A DNA stretch of 60,693 nucleotides, taken from positions 1 to 60,693 of the forward strand of contig JAGVHG010000127.1 of assembly GCA_020056715.1 (NCBI GenBank), read 5' to 3'. Positions 27,040-36,300 of the stretch are shown here, in pieces; positions within the stretch are counted from its first letter, which is position 1; the number at the start of each line of letters is the position of its first letter. Made by a program: the position numbers and the translations under genes. This DNA is from Phycisphaerae bacterium. GTDB lineage: Bacteria > Planctomycetota > Phycisphaerae > UBA1845. The notes below the pieces were generated by a model. That model made no database searches and was not told the DNA's origin. It worked only from the letters and a program-made list of their open reading frames with translations.

Positions 27040-27327
27040 ACCGGGCGCAAGCCCGGTGACACCGGCGTGGTGCGGGCGTGGTCCGCGGGCTTGCGCCCGC
27101 GGCTCTTACACGTGCCGCCCCAAAGGGACGCGCCGGCTTTTGCCGTCCGCTTTTCGTTTTCGACGATCGGGTGTAGCATGTGTGGGGGCAAGCCGAGCGA
27201 TAGAAGTTGGCTGCCGGAAAACGCACCATGCACGAACCCACCTTACGCCACAAGCACGTGACTCGATCGCTAAGAGTGCATCCGAAAGCCCCCTCACCCT
27301 ACCCTCTCCCCCAGAGATGGAGAGGGA
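27040..27327. repeat. Three hairpins in the leader of the FlgI-like gene
   Basis: ACCGGGCG-CAA-GCCCGGT lies at 27040-27057, with CAGAG before it and GACAC after. CCGCGGGC-TTGC-GCCCGCGG is at 27083-27102. A CCCTCACCCT...GGAGAGGG copy is at 27287-27327, and its last arm serves as a Shine-Dalgarno-like site for the ATG at 27339. The region 26922-27338 has no gene I can support. Confidence 0.8.
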
Positions 27328-27338
27328 TTTTAAGATGC

Positions 27339-29054
27339 ATGCTAAGAAGTTTTGTGGGCATCATCGTCGCCGCTTCGAGCGGTTGCACTCAGGAACACGA
27401 GAACAAGGCCAAGATCGAGGTGGGGGTGACGCACACGGAAAGCCAGTTTGCGAAATCCGCCGCATACCGCGATACGATCGGGGCCTTGACCTACTATGAT
27501 GGCATGGGGCCGATGCGGGTGCGAGGCTACGGCTTGGTCGTCGGCCTCGGTAAGAACGGCTCCTCGGATTGCCCGCGACCCATTTACGATCGGCTCGTCC
27601 AAAGCCTCTATAAACATCATCGCTTTTCGAGCAGCATCGTGGGTGAAAGGAACATCTCCCCCGAGCAGCTCATCGCCGATCCCGATACCGCCGTCGTGCT
27701 GGTTCAAGGAGAAATCCCACCCGCCGCCGTCGAGGAGACGCGCTTCGATGTCGGGGTGATGGCACTACCCGGAACGCAGACCAAATCTCTGCGCGGCGGA
27801 AGGCTCTTCACCGCCGATCTGGAGGTTTTCCGCGAAGTCAGCCCATCCGCGTCGATTTCCGGGCAGGTGTTGGCGATGGCCGCCGGTCCGGTCTTTCTCA
27901 ACCCCTTCGCCGAGGGCGACGCCGCTACCAAATCAAACCCTTTGGAGGGAATCGTGGTGGGCGGCGGCTTTGTGGTGAAGGACCGGCGCGTCCGGCTCGT
28001 GCTAACCCAACCGTCATACCCCAAGGCCCGGCAAATCCAGGATCGCATTAACTCTCAGTTCAGCGGGCCGACCAAGGTCGCCGACGCCCTCTCGCCTTCG
28101 TTCATCCAGCTCCACGTCCCCCAGGAATACCGCGACGACACGGGACATTTTCTGGCCCTGGTGCGCAGTTTGTATCTGACCCGCGATCCGTCGTTCGAGG
28201 CGTCGCGGGCGGCTACGCTGGCCGAGGAGATCATTCACCCCGCGGCCCCACATGCTCAAATCTCCCAATGTTTCGAAGGGCTGGGCCGGGCCGCGCTCCC
28301 CAAGCTCAACGAGCTTTATGCGCATAACAAGGACTACGTCAGCTTCCACGCCGCCGTCGCGGGAATGCGGCTGGGCGATCACGTCGCGTGCGACTGCCTG
28401 GCCATGCATGCCGCGAAGGTGGACGGCGAGTTTCGCTACCAAGCGATCCGCGCCCTGGCCGAGGCGAAGGGAATAGGCGCCGCCGCCGTCGCCCTGCGGA
28501 AGCTGCTTCACGATTCGGACCCGCGCGTGCAAATCGCCGCCTACGAGGCTTTGATCAAACGCAACGATCCGACCATCGAGTCGATTCCCATTGCGGGCGA
28601 CAATTTTGTCCTCGACCACATCCCGGATGCGTCCACGAACTTCATTTACGTGAAGCGTACGGGATCGCGGCGGATTGCAATGTTTGGCGACAAGCTCCAG
28701 TGCTCACCGCCGGTCCTCTACCGCGCTCCGGACGGCAGCGTCACCATCAACGCCGCCGCCGGCGAGGAGGAGTTGACGGTCCTGCGGTCGGTGGTCGCAA
28801 GCGGGTCGATGTCCCCGCCGATCCCCGCGCCGCGGGCTTTACCTCCGTTGATCCGGCTCCTAGGCAACGAGGCCGCCATCGCCTCCGGCGGCACGGCGAC
28901 GGGACTGGGACTCGACTACGGGGCCGTTGTGCGGGCGCTCTATTACCTTTGCCAGAACCACGCGATCAACGCGAACTTTATTCTCGAACAACCCAACGCC
29001 GCGGAGTTATTCGGTCCTGCGCAACTCGCCGGCCGTCCGGAGTCGGAACTCTGA
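27339..29054 (+). CDS. FlgI-like (P-ring) lipoprotein with HEAT-like repeats
   Basis: From the ATG at 27339 the protein has 571 residues and a lipoprotein signal, MLRSFVGIIVAASSGC. Residues about 45-290 resemble the flagellar P-ring protein FlgI: RVRGYGLVVGLGKNGSSD, DTAVVLVQGEIPPA, DVGVMALPGTQTKSLRGGRLFTADL and KARQIQDRINSQF. The middle (about 300-410) has HEAT-like helices (EGLGRAALPKLNELYAHNKDYVSFHAAVAGMRLGD... VALRKLLHDSDPRVQIAAYEALI). No other flagellar gene is in the window, and it is a lipoprotein, so a ring or secretin-associated role outside the flagellum is possible. The upstream open frame back to 27207 reads through a repeat. Confidence 0.8.
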   Translation: MLRSFVGIIVAASSGCTQEHENKAKIEVGVTHTESQFAKSAAYRDTIGALTYYDGMGPMRVRGYGLVVGLGKNGSSDCPRPIYDRLVQSLYKHHRFSSSIVGERNISPEQLIADPDTAVVLVQGEIPPAAVEETRFDVGVMALPGTQTKSLRGGRLFTADLEVFREVSPSASISGQVLAMAAGPVFLNPFAEGDAATKSNPLEGIVVGGGFVVKDRRVRLVLTQPSYPKARQIQDRINSQFSGPTKVADALSPSFIQLHVPQEYRDDTGHFLALVRSLYLTRDPSFEASRAATLAEEIIHPAAPHAQISQCFEGLGRAALPKLNELYAHNKDYVSFHAAVAGMRLGDHVACDCLAMHAAKVDGEFRYQAIRALAEAKGIGAAAVALRKLLHDSDPRVQIAAYEALIKRNDPTIESIPIAGDNFVLDHIPDASTNFIYVKRTGSRRIAMFGDKLQCSPPVLYRAPDGSVTINAAAGEEELTVLRSVVASGSMSPPIPAPRALPPLIRLLGNEAAIASGGTATGLGLDYGAVVRALYYLCQNHAINANFILEQPNAAELFGPAQLAGRPESEL

Positions 29055-29163
29055 GCGACGCCTCGTCCGCCTCCCAGCACTGATATACGCGATTCATGTT
29101 CGCGCACCGTCCTATATTCGCACAACATACGGTTCGTGCCCGATAACCCAACAAGATAATCGC

Positions 29164-29192
29164 TTGGATTGCAAGCGAATTGAATGTACAAT
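29164..29192 (+). promoter_or_regulatory. Possible promoter upstream of the recombinase gene
   Basis: A weak -35 (TTGGAT, 29164-29169) and a good -10 (TACAAT, 29187-29192) have 17-base spacing, about 100 bases before the start at 29295. The inverted repeat CGCTTG/CAAGCG (29161-29177) overlaps the -35. Confidence 0.3.
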
Positions 29193-29294
29193 GGTCCTCT
29201 GCGACCGGGGAGTTTCCCGCGATCGCCGCGCGGCACGCGGGCAGTGCCACACGATGACACTCACACACAGGGTTCGTGCTCTGGGGAGGGCGCC

Positions 29295-30221
29295 ATGATG
29301 CTCCTTGCGACTCAGCCGGTGGAGAAGAGCAATCGACCGGCGCCGTTGGTGAAGCGCTTTCTCGATTACATCTTCGTGGAATGCGGCCTCGCCGGCGCCA
29401 CTGTCACCGCCTATCAACGCGACCTCGGCGAGTTCTGGAACCACCTCGTCGAACGCGACGTGGAGCCTGCCGACATCTCCATGGAGGACGTGCAGGAGCA
29501 CCTGATCCGCTTGCAGCGTCGGGGGCTTGTCGTGTCTTCCATCGCCCGTCACTTAGCGGCGATCAAAGTCTTTTTGCGTCACCTGTATGCCGAACGAGTT
29601 CTTCGGCGCGATCTCGCTTCACTGATCGAAGGCTCCAAGCGTTGGCGGAACATTCCCGACACCGTTCGCTACAACCAGGTCGAAGCTCTACTGGCCGCGC
29701 CGGACCCACGTGAGGAGTTCTACCTGCGTGATCGGGCGCTATTGGAGCTACTTTACGCCACGGGTATGCGGGTTAGCGAGGTGGTTGACCTTCCGCTCGA
29801 GCAGATCAATCTACGGCTTGGGTATGTCCGTTGTATCGGCAAGGGCCGCAAAGAGCGGATCGTTCCCGTGGGTCGCTCTGCGATCGAGGCAGTTGAAGAG
29901 TACCTGGAATATCTGCGGCCGAGGCTGTTGGGCGATCGATCGGCCTCAGCCCTGTTCTTGTCTCGCACTGGCCGACCGCTCGACAGGACCAACATGTGGC
30001 GGCTAGTGCGCAAGTACGCCATCGCCGCTGGCGTCGATAAACCATTGTCACCACATACGTTACGTCATTGCTTCGCTACGCACCTGCTTGCTGGAGGAGC
30101 GGATTTGCGGATCGTCCAGGAACTCCTCGGCCATGCCGACCTGACCACCACTCAGGTCTACACCCATGTCGACGAGACCCAACTCAAACGTGTTCATCGC
30201 GAGTATCATCCCCGTCCCTAG
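29295..30221 (+). CDS. Tyrosine recombinase, XerC/XerD family
   Basis: A 308-residue protein; the ATG at 29295 has GGGGAGGG just upstream and gives the usual Xer length. The N-terminal SAM-like domain (VKRFLDYIFVECGLAGATVTAYQRDLGEFWNHL) is followed by the catalytic domain: Arg in LYATGMRVSEVVDL, Lys in GKGRKERIVPVG, HTLRHCFATHLL, and GHADLTTTQVYTHV with the nucleophilic Tyr. It most resembles XerD, which resolves chromosome dimers at dif with XerC. No integrase-type features or attachment sites are visible nearby, so it is probably a housekeeping gene. Confidence 0.92.
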   Translation: MMLLATQPVEKSNRPAPLVKRFLDYIFVECGLAGATVTAYQRDLGEFWNHLVERDVEPADISMEDVQEHLIRLQRRGLVVSSIARHLAAIKVFLRHLYAERVLRRDLASLIEGSKRWRNIPDTVRYNQVEALLAAPDPREEFYLRDRALLELLYATGMRVSEVVDLPLEQINLRLGYVRCIGKGRKERIVPVGRSAIEAVEEYLEYLRPRLLGDRSASALFLSRTGRPLDRTNMWRLVRKYAIAAGVDKPLSPHTLRHCFATHLLAGGADLRIVQELLGHADLTTTQVYTHVDETQLKRVHREYHPRP

Positions 30222-30302
30222 CCGTTCCGGACATAGAATCAACAGAGACGCAAGCAGACGCCGCGCGTGAATCGGAGCGGCGTTACGGAAGGAGTCACGA
30301 CG

Positions 30303-30845
30303 TTGTCCTTGATCGACTTTCACAACTCGACGGAATTGTCGGACGCGAAGCTGCGGACGATGTGTCTGGACGCGCTGGACGGTTGGAACGTCGGAGGCCC
30401 CAATGTACGCGTACGGTATAGCCGCGGCGCCGATTTCTCCGGGACTTGCATCTACGCCGACCGGCGAATCTACATCAACCTGGGTCGCCATCTCGTCTAT
30501 CCGTATGGGATGAAGACCAATCTCGCGAAGGTCAAAACCACGGGGCGCGGCTGGCGGCGTCCGGTCTACATCGTGGTAATGAAAACCGCCTACCACCTCG
30601 CAGTGTTCATCTTTCTTCATGAAATCTATCACCTGTTGGTCTACCGCGCGGGGCGGAACACACGCCAAAAGGAATCCATGTGCGATCGCTTTGCGGCCCG
30701 GTATCTAGTGGATCACCTGGGCGCCGCGATCCGTACGGAGCGCGGCGAACGCGTGCCACGCGAGCAGTGGGACTTCCAAGACCTCGACGCGTTTGTTGCC
30801 GGCCGGCACGTTCGGCGCTCGGCGTGCACTGCGCGGCCGAGGTGA
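30303..30845 (+). CDS. HEIYH metalloprotease-like protein, function unknown
   Basis: I chose the TTG at 30303 because GGAAGGAG lies 8 bases upstream; a GTG at 30267 is the alternative. The 180-residue protein has a zinc-type motif FLHEIYHLLVYRAGRNTRQKESMCDRFAARYLVDHLG. It contains HExxH followed about 18 residues later by an acidic ES..CD cluster, as in IrrE/ImmA or SprT-like metallopeptidases. The N-terminal part has no match I recognise, and the last residues are Arg-rich. No regulator partner of the ImmA/ImmR kind is adjacent. Peptidase activity is inferred from the motif only. Confidence 0.7.
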   Translation: MSLIDFHNSTELSDAKLRTMCLDALDGWNVGGPNVRVRYSRGADFSGTCIYADRRIYINLGRHLVYPYGMKTNLAKVKTTGRGWRRPVYIVVMKTAYHLAVFIFLHEIYHLLVYRAGRNTRQKESMCDRFAARYLVDHLGAAIRTERGERVPREQWDFQDLDAFVAGRHVRRSACTARPR

Positions 30846-30870
30846 ATGACCACAAAGAGACCGATCTAAC

Positions 30871-32295
30871 TCAGAGATAGGGCGAGAACAAATTGATCAG
30901 CCCATCGCGAAACCGTCGGAAGGAAGCGCGCCTGCGTAGAGAATCGTGCGTGACCTCGACGCTTTTCGCGAGGATTTGGTCGAGCCATTTGGCGAGTCGC
31001 GAGGCCAGGGCGCCGTCGTAGGCCTCGATGTTGAATTCGAAATTGAGACGAAAGCTGCGCGGATCAAAGTTGGCCGACCCCAGCCATATCCAACGTTCGT
31101 CCACAATCAGGAGTTTGGTGTGCACGAACGGCGGATGGCGACGAAATACGCGAACGCCGTGTTCGAGGAATTGTTCCAGATAGGCGTCGGCGACCCAGCG
31201 CATGAAGGGCATGTCCACTTTGGAGGGAAGGATGATCGTGATCTGAACGCCGCGCAGGGCGGCCATGGTCATTCCCGCGATCAGGGCCGGCGTGGGAACA
31301 AAGTACGGGGTGACGATGCGGACGGAACGCTCGGCGGCTGCAAACGCCGCCAGCAACATCCAGTGAATCTTCTCGAAATCCTCGTCAGGCCCGCTGATGA
31401 TGCCGCGGGCGAGGGCCGGACCCTTGATGCCGTGCGGTGGAAAGTAATCCGAACCGGCCAGCGTCTCCCCCGTGGCCGAGAGCCAATCTTCCACGAACGC
31501 CTGCTGCATTTCCGCGACGACGGGTCCGGTGATTCGAAAGTGCAGGTCCTCCACCCGGGCGGGCAGGCCGATTTTCAGCATGTGCCGCTTTGAAATGTTC
31601 ATGCCGCCGGTGAAGCCCGTCTGACCATCGACAATGAGGATCTTGCGATGGTTTCGCAGGTTGAGCCGCATCCGGCCCCAGGGCCAGCGGAGAGGAAAAA
31701 AAGCCGCGACTTTCGCACCGCTCTTGATCAGGCGACGCCCCATTCGTGAGCACGAGCCCACGGCCCCGATGCCGTCCACCAGTACATGGACGTGAACGCC
31801 GCGGGCGGCTGCGGCACGTACCGCCTCCACGAACTTCCATCCGGTGTTGTCGCAGTCGAAGATGTAGCTCTCCAAGTTCACGGTCCGTTCCGCTTTTTCG
31901 ATAGCCGCCAGCATCGCGGGGTATGTCTCCTCGCCGTTGTGAAGCGGCTCGATGAGGTTGCCGGGGACCAGCGGCATACGCGTGATCCGATCGGTCATGG
32001 TGCGAAGCGGTTGCAGGTGCCCGATGCTGGTGTGATCATCTTCCGAAAGAGCCGCGGAATGCGCGGGAAGACCGCGATGCCACCATTTCTTCCGCCGGCG
32101 AATCACACGGCGCTCAAGGCGGTTGATCCCGATCACCCAATACAACCATGGACCGACCAGCGGAAAAACGAAACTGAAGAAAACCCAGATCCCCGCGCTT
32201 TTGGGATCGCGTTTGTACATGACGGCGTGGACTGCACTAACGCATCCCAGCACCAACCATGCAGCAAGGAAGATACGAAAGCCGAGAGACCCCAT
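30871..32295 (-). CDS. Cardiolipin synthase, phospholipase D family
   Basis: A 474-residue protein with two N-terminal transmembrane segments (FRIFLAAWLVLGCVSAVHAVMY and GIWVFFSFVFPLVGPWLYWVIG), then two phospholipase D domains with HRKILIVDGQTGFTGGMN (about residue 215) and HTKLLIVDERWIWLGSANFDPRSF (about residue 390). This is the layout of bacterial cardiolipin synthases, which join two phosphatidylglycerol molecules at the inner membrane. Length and spacing are normal. The ATG has AGGTGA upstream. It stands alone. Confidence 0.9.
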   Translation of the reverse strand: MGSLGFRIFLAAWLVLGCVSAVHAVMYKRDPKSAGIWVFFSFVFPLVGPWLYWVIGINRLERRVIRRRKKWWHRGLPAHSAALSEDDHTSIGHLQPLRTMTDRITRMPLVPGNLIEPLHNGEETYPAMLAAIEKAERTVNLESYIFDCDNTGWKFVEAVRAAAARGVHVHVLVDGIGAVGSCSRMGRRLIKSGAKVAAFFPLRWPWGRMRLNLRNHRKILIVDGQTGFTGGMNISKRHMLKIGLPARVEDLHFRITGPVVAEMQQAFVEDWLSATGETLAGSDYFPPHGIKGPALARGIISGPDEDFEKIHWMLLAAFAAAERSVRIVTPYFVPTPALIAGMTMAALRGVQITIILPSKVDMPFMRWVADAYLEQFLEHGVRVFRRHPPFVHTKLLIVDERWIWLGSANFDPRSFRLNFEFNIEAYDGALASRLAKWLDQILAKSVEVTHDSLRRRASFRRFRDGLINLFSPYL

Positions 32296-32415
32296 TTTTC
32301 ACCTGAAGCGCCGATTCCCGATCGCCATTCTTGCGGCCACTTGGCACGGCGTCTAGTGGCTAAGAATGTGATGCGCCCGACTTGTCCGTAGAGCCCCGAG
32401 CACGATAATGGCTCC

Positions 32416-32766
32416 ATGCCCCAGACCCTGGCAACATTCCCGAATCCGCACCCAACGCGTGACTACCACATCGAGCACCAAGCCCAGGAGTTCACCAGCC
32501 TGTGCCCGATGACCGGACAGCCGGATTTCGCGACCATCATGATCCGCTACGTCCCCGGGCCGACGTGCATCGAGTTGAAAAGCCTGAAGCTCTATCTTCA
32601 GTCGTTCCGATCGAAGGGTATCTTCTACGAGGACGTGACCAACGAGATTCTCAACGATCTGGTGGCGGCGTGTAGTCCGAAGTGGATGGTCGTGGAATCA
32701 CGATGGAGCGTACGCGGCGGCATCCAGAGCGTAATCACGGCCGAACATGGGGACCGCAAGCAATAG
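32416..32766 (+). CDS. queF: NADPH-dependent preQ0 reductase QueF, type I
   Basis: A 116-residue protein of the short QueF type. FTSLCPMTGQPDFATIMIRYVP has the nucleophilic Cys and the general-acid Asp, and ELKSLKLYLQSFRSKGIFYEDVTNEIL carries the QueF signature ExKSxKLY. It reduces preQ0 to preQ1 in queuosine synthesis. In the B. subtilis and E. coli enzymes the segment after the signature reads FHE; here it is FYE, so the histidine is replaced by tyrosine. No other queuosine genes are adjacent. A repeat starts at its stop codon. Confidence 0.92.
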   Translation: MPQTLATFPNPHPTRDYHIEHQAQEFTSLCPMTGQPDFATIMIRYVPGPTCIELKSLKLYLQSFRSKGIFYEDVTNEILNDLVAACSPKWMVVESRWSVRGGIQSVITAEHGDRKQ

Positions 32767-32872
32767 GCATTTGGCAATTGGCATTAGGGACGCGACGGTT
32801 CAGAACAGGTCGTCCCGGCGCGGCGAGACGACCGGTATCTATTGCCTATTGCCTGCTGCCTATTGCCTACAG
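32764..32872. repeat. Inverted word repeat at the queF stop
   Basis: TTTGGCAATTGGCATTAG on the left (32764-32788) and repeated TTGCC words (CTATTGCC, CTATTGCCTGC, CTATTGCC) on the right (32839-32872). The first copy begins with the queF stop codon. Confidence 0.6.
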
Positions 32873-32980
32873 ATTACATCGTCCGCAACGGTCGCGGCAG
32901 TAGCCGGCGCCGCACGAAATCGTTGCCGGCGTTGGAGGCCGGTACGTTCTCACCCAACGCCAAGGACGTTGTGCCCTCAG

Positions 32981-33200
32981 TCCAGAGTTGCTGCGACGCG
33001 GCTACCCTGGGAACCTGTGCGAGGGAAACGCCGCAACCTCAACGGGGTTGTGGTGTTTATCGCCTACGCGAATCGCATTTCATCGACACAGAGCAACGAT
33101 GGGGTTACAACCCCGTTGGGGTTGGTGATCTACCGCCTGCACACCCAGGGTAACGCCTTCGACGCAACTCTGGGCTTCATGCCGGAACCCCTTCGGGGTT
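32981..33200. repeat. Composite hairpin array
   Basis: AACCTC-AAC-GGGGTT (33035-33049), AACCCC-GTT-GGGGTT (33109-33123) and AACCCC-TTC-GGGGTT (33186-33200) share a stem. CCCAGGGT...ACTCTGGG occurs near 33146-33177, and its inverted counterpart CAGAGTTGC...ACCCTGGG at 32983-33011. The gap 32767-33361 has no gene I can support; it contains only this array and the word repeat. Confidence 0.75.
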
Positions 33201-33361
33201 GACGCAAACGGGGGCTGTGGCGATCCGCCAGATATTCGCCTAAACTGCCCCGCGCTCTCCATCATACCCCCAAAAACCCCGCCGGAACTGCCACGGACCC
33301 TTTTTGCAACCACCGCAGCTGGCGTTTCCTGACAGGTAACTTATAACTGACGAGTGACTTA

Positions 33362-36300
33362 ATGACGCCGGTTGCCACGATGAACCAAATCAGGATGATC
33401 GGGTGCGCTTTTATTTATGCCGTTGTCGCTGCGCTGGGCGTTCGCGCGGAGGGAGCGGATGATTTCGCGCGGGTGATGAATCTGGGCAAAGCGTACCTGG
33501 AGAACCGCGAGTCCGCGAAAGCGATCGAGACGCTCAACGAGGCCGTCAAGCTCGATCCGAAATCGGCTTCGGCGTGGCGCAACCTGGCTCGCGCCCATCT
33601 GCTCGCAGGGAAACCCGATGCGTCGCTGGAAGCGCTCGCCAAGGCCGCGGGTATCGAAGCGGAGTCGGCGCGAACCAGCTATCTGACCGGACTGAGCCAC
33701 ATCCGAGCGTCGCGGTTCGAGGCGGCGATTCCGCCGCTGGTCGCGGCGGTTCGACTCGACGCCCAAACGACCGCCCTACGCTTCCAACTGGCAAACGCTT
33801 TTCAGGCCGCCGGACAACAAATAAAGGCCATCGAACAACTTAAGGAAACCGTGCGACTCGATCCCCAACACGCCAGTGCCCATTACAAGCTCGCCAACTA
33901 CGCTCGTCAGGCGGACGATCAGGCCGAGTTCCAACGACACAACCTGGAGTTTCTGCGACTCCGCAAACTGTTCGGAGATGAGACCCGCGCGACCGAGGCG
34001 CTGGAGAGTTGCACCTACACCTTGCCCGAATCCGCGCCGACGCAGGCCAAGCCGGAACGCAGCGCCACCGTCGAAGTTCGATTCAGCGACATGACGGATC
34101 GGGTCTTCGGCGCCCAGGGCGATCGGAGTGGTGTTGCGGCTTGCGTGATCGAAGTGGAGGAGGACGGAGGTTGTGTTTTGTTCTTGGCCGGCGCCGACGG
34201 AACGCCGGCTCTCCTTAAGATGTCACCCGATGGCACATTCCAACGGACTCCTATGGAGCCGAAATTGACCGAGGGAACATTCGAGTCCTGCATCGTCGGC
34301 GACTTTCAAGACGATGTTCCCCAAGGCGTGAAGTACGACCCGAAGCTCCACGCCCGAAATGATGTACTTCTGCTCGGTCGTAACGGGGTGCGATTGCTCA
34401 AGCGGACCGGCGCTTCGACCTTCACCGACGTAACCGAGCCGGCGGGCCTCGGTTCGGTGAAGGCCAACGCCGCGCGCTGGGTGGATTACGAACATGACGG
34501 CGATTTGGATTTGTTCGTCGGTGGGCCTGACGGTGTGGCGCTGAGGCAAAACAACGGCGATGGACGCTTTGAGAATGTGACCGAGAAGGTGGGCATCGCC
34601 GCGGCTGGGTCTGTGTTCGATGTAGCCGTCGGCGATTTCGATTCCAACATCGCCGTCGATCTTGTGGCCGCTCGCGGGACGCAGCCGACGCTGGTGTTCA
34701 ACAATCAGCGCGCCGGTCGCTTCGCCGTGATGCCTGATCCGCCGGGGCCATGGCCGCCCGCGAAAAGAGTACTCATCAACGATCTAAACAACGATGGGCA
34801 CCCGGACTCTGTTCTAGTCGGAGAGCGCGAGGCCGTTATCCTCTTCGGCCACACCGCGACGCGACAACGCATCGACCTCTCCTCAACTGTGGTGTCGCGG
34901 GTCCGTTTCGTCGATTACGACAATGACGGCTGGTTGGACCTGCTGGCCGTGGGCAATCGCCTCGAGGCGGTCGAACAGGGCGCCGTCCGTCTCTGGCGAA
35001 ATCCCGGCGCTGACCCCGGTGCGCAGGAGTGGTCGGACGTCAGTCAGACGACCGGCCTGGCGGCTGCAATGCTCCCCACGGTTGTTGATGTGGTAACGGC
35101 CGACGTGGACCTCGAAGGTGACACCGACCTACTGCTCGTCGTAGCGGACGGCAGTCTCCGCTTCTTGCGTAACGACGGCGGCAACGCCAACAAGCAGCTC
35201 AAGGTGCGACTGATATCCAGCAAGACGAACCCGTCGGGCATCGGGACGCACGTCGAGGCCCGGGCGAAGAACTTCTGGGTTACACGCGGCGTCGGCGAGC
35301 TGCCCATCGAAATCGGCGCAGGGAAACGCGAGCGGCTCGACACGGTGCAAACACTGTGGACCAACGGCGTGATCGACAACGCGATCGACGTCGCAGTCGG
35401 GCGGACGCCCATCACCATTCTCGAAAAGAACGTGGCCACCGGTTCCTGCCCGTTCCTCTACGCATGGGATGGGCGCGGGTACCGGTTTGTGACCGACATC
35501 CTCGGCAACTCGCCGATCGGGCTGTCGCTGCAACGGGATGTCATGCTCCCGGCGGACCCGGACGAATACGTGTGGATCGGCGATGCGGACTCCTTCCCGC
35601 CGCGCGACGGAAGATACTCCCTCCAGATCACGGAGGAGTTCCGTGAGATTCTATACCTGGATGGGGGAAAACTCTTCGCCGTCGATCACGCTCCAGACGT
35701 CGAGGTGCATTCGACGGATAAGCTCATGCCGTCGCCGTTTCCCGTTTCCGAGTTGTGGGCGTTGGCCTCGCCCAAGCCGCTGCGGCGGGCCGATGGTGAT
35801 GATGGGATCGACCGCACCCACGCCCTGCGCGAGATCGACGGCGACTTCGCCCCGCCGGGCCTGCCTCTGCCCGTTCCATATCGCGGGATGTGCCATCCGT
35901 TGACACTCACATTCGATTTCGGCCCGCTCGACCCGAACCGACCGCTGGTGCTGGCCATGACCGGGTGGCTCCAATACGGCGACGCGAGCAGGAACATCGC
36001 CATGTCCCAGAACTCGGCGCTGACGATTATCTCTCCCACGCTTGACGCGGAGAGTGCGTCCCAGGGCTGGGTTCCGCTGGACATCGTGGTCGGAATGCCG
36101 GCCGGGAAAACCAAGACTATTCTTTGCGATCTGACAGGGAAGCTGCCCGCCGACGCGCGGCGTTTGCGACTCTCGACGACCTTCGAGATCCGCTGGGACC
36201 GCGTCGCGCTCCTCGAACGGCGCCCATTGCCCGCGGCGCAGATTCACGAGTTCCTGCCTAAGGTTGCTCAACTGCGCTGGCGCGGCTTTTCCGAACTCCG

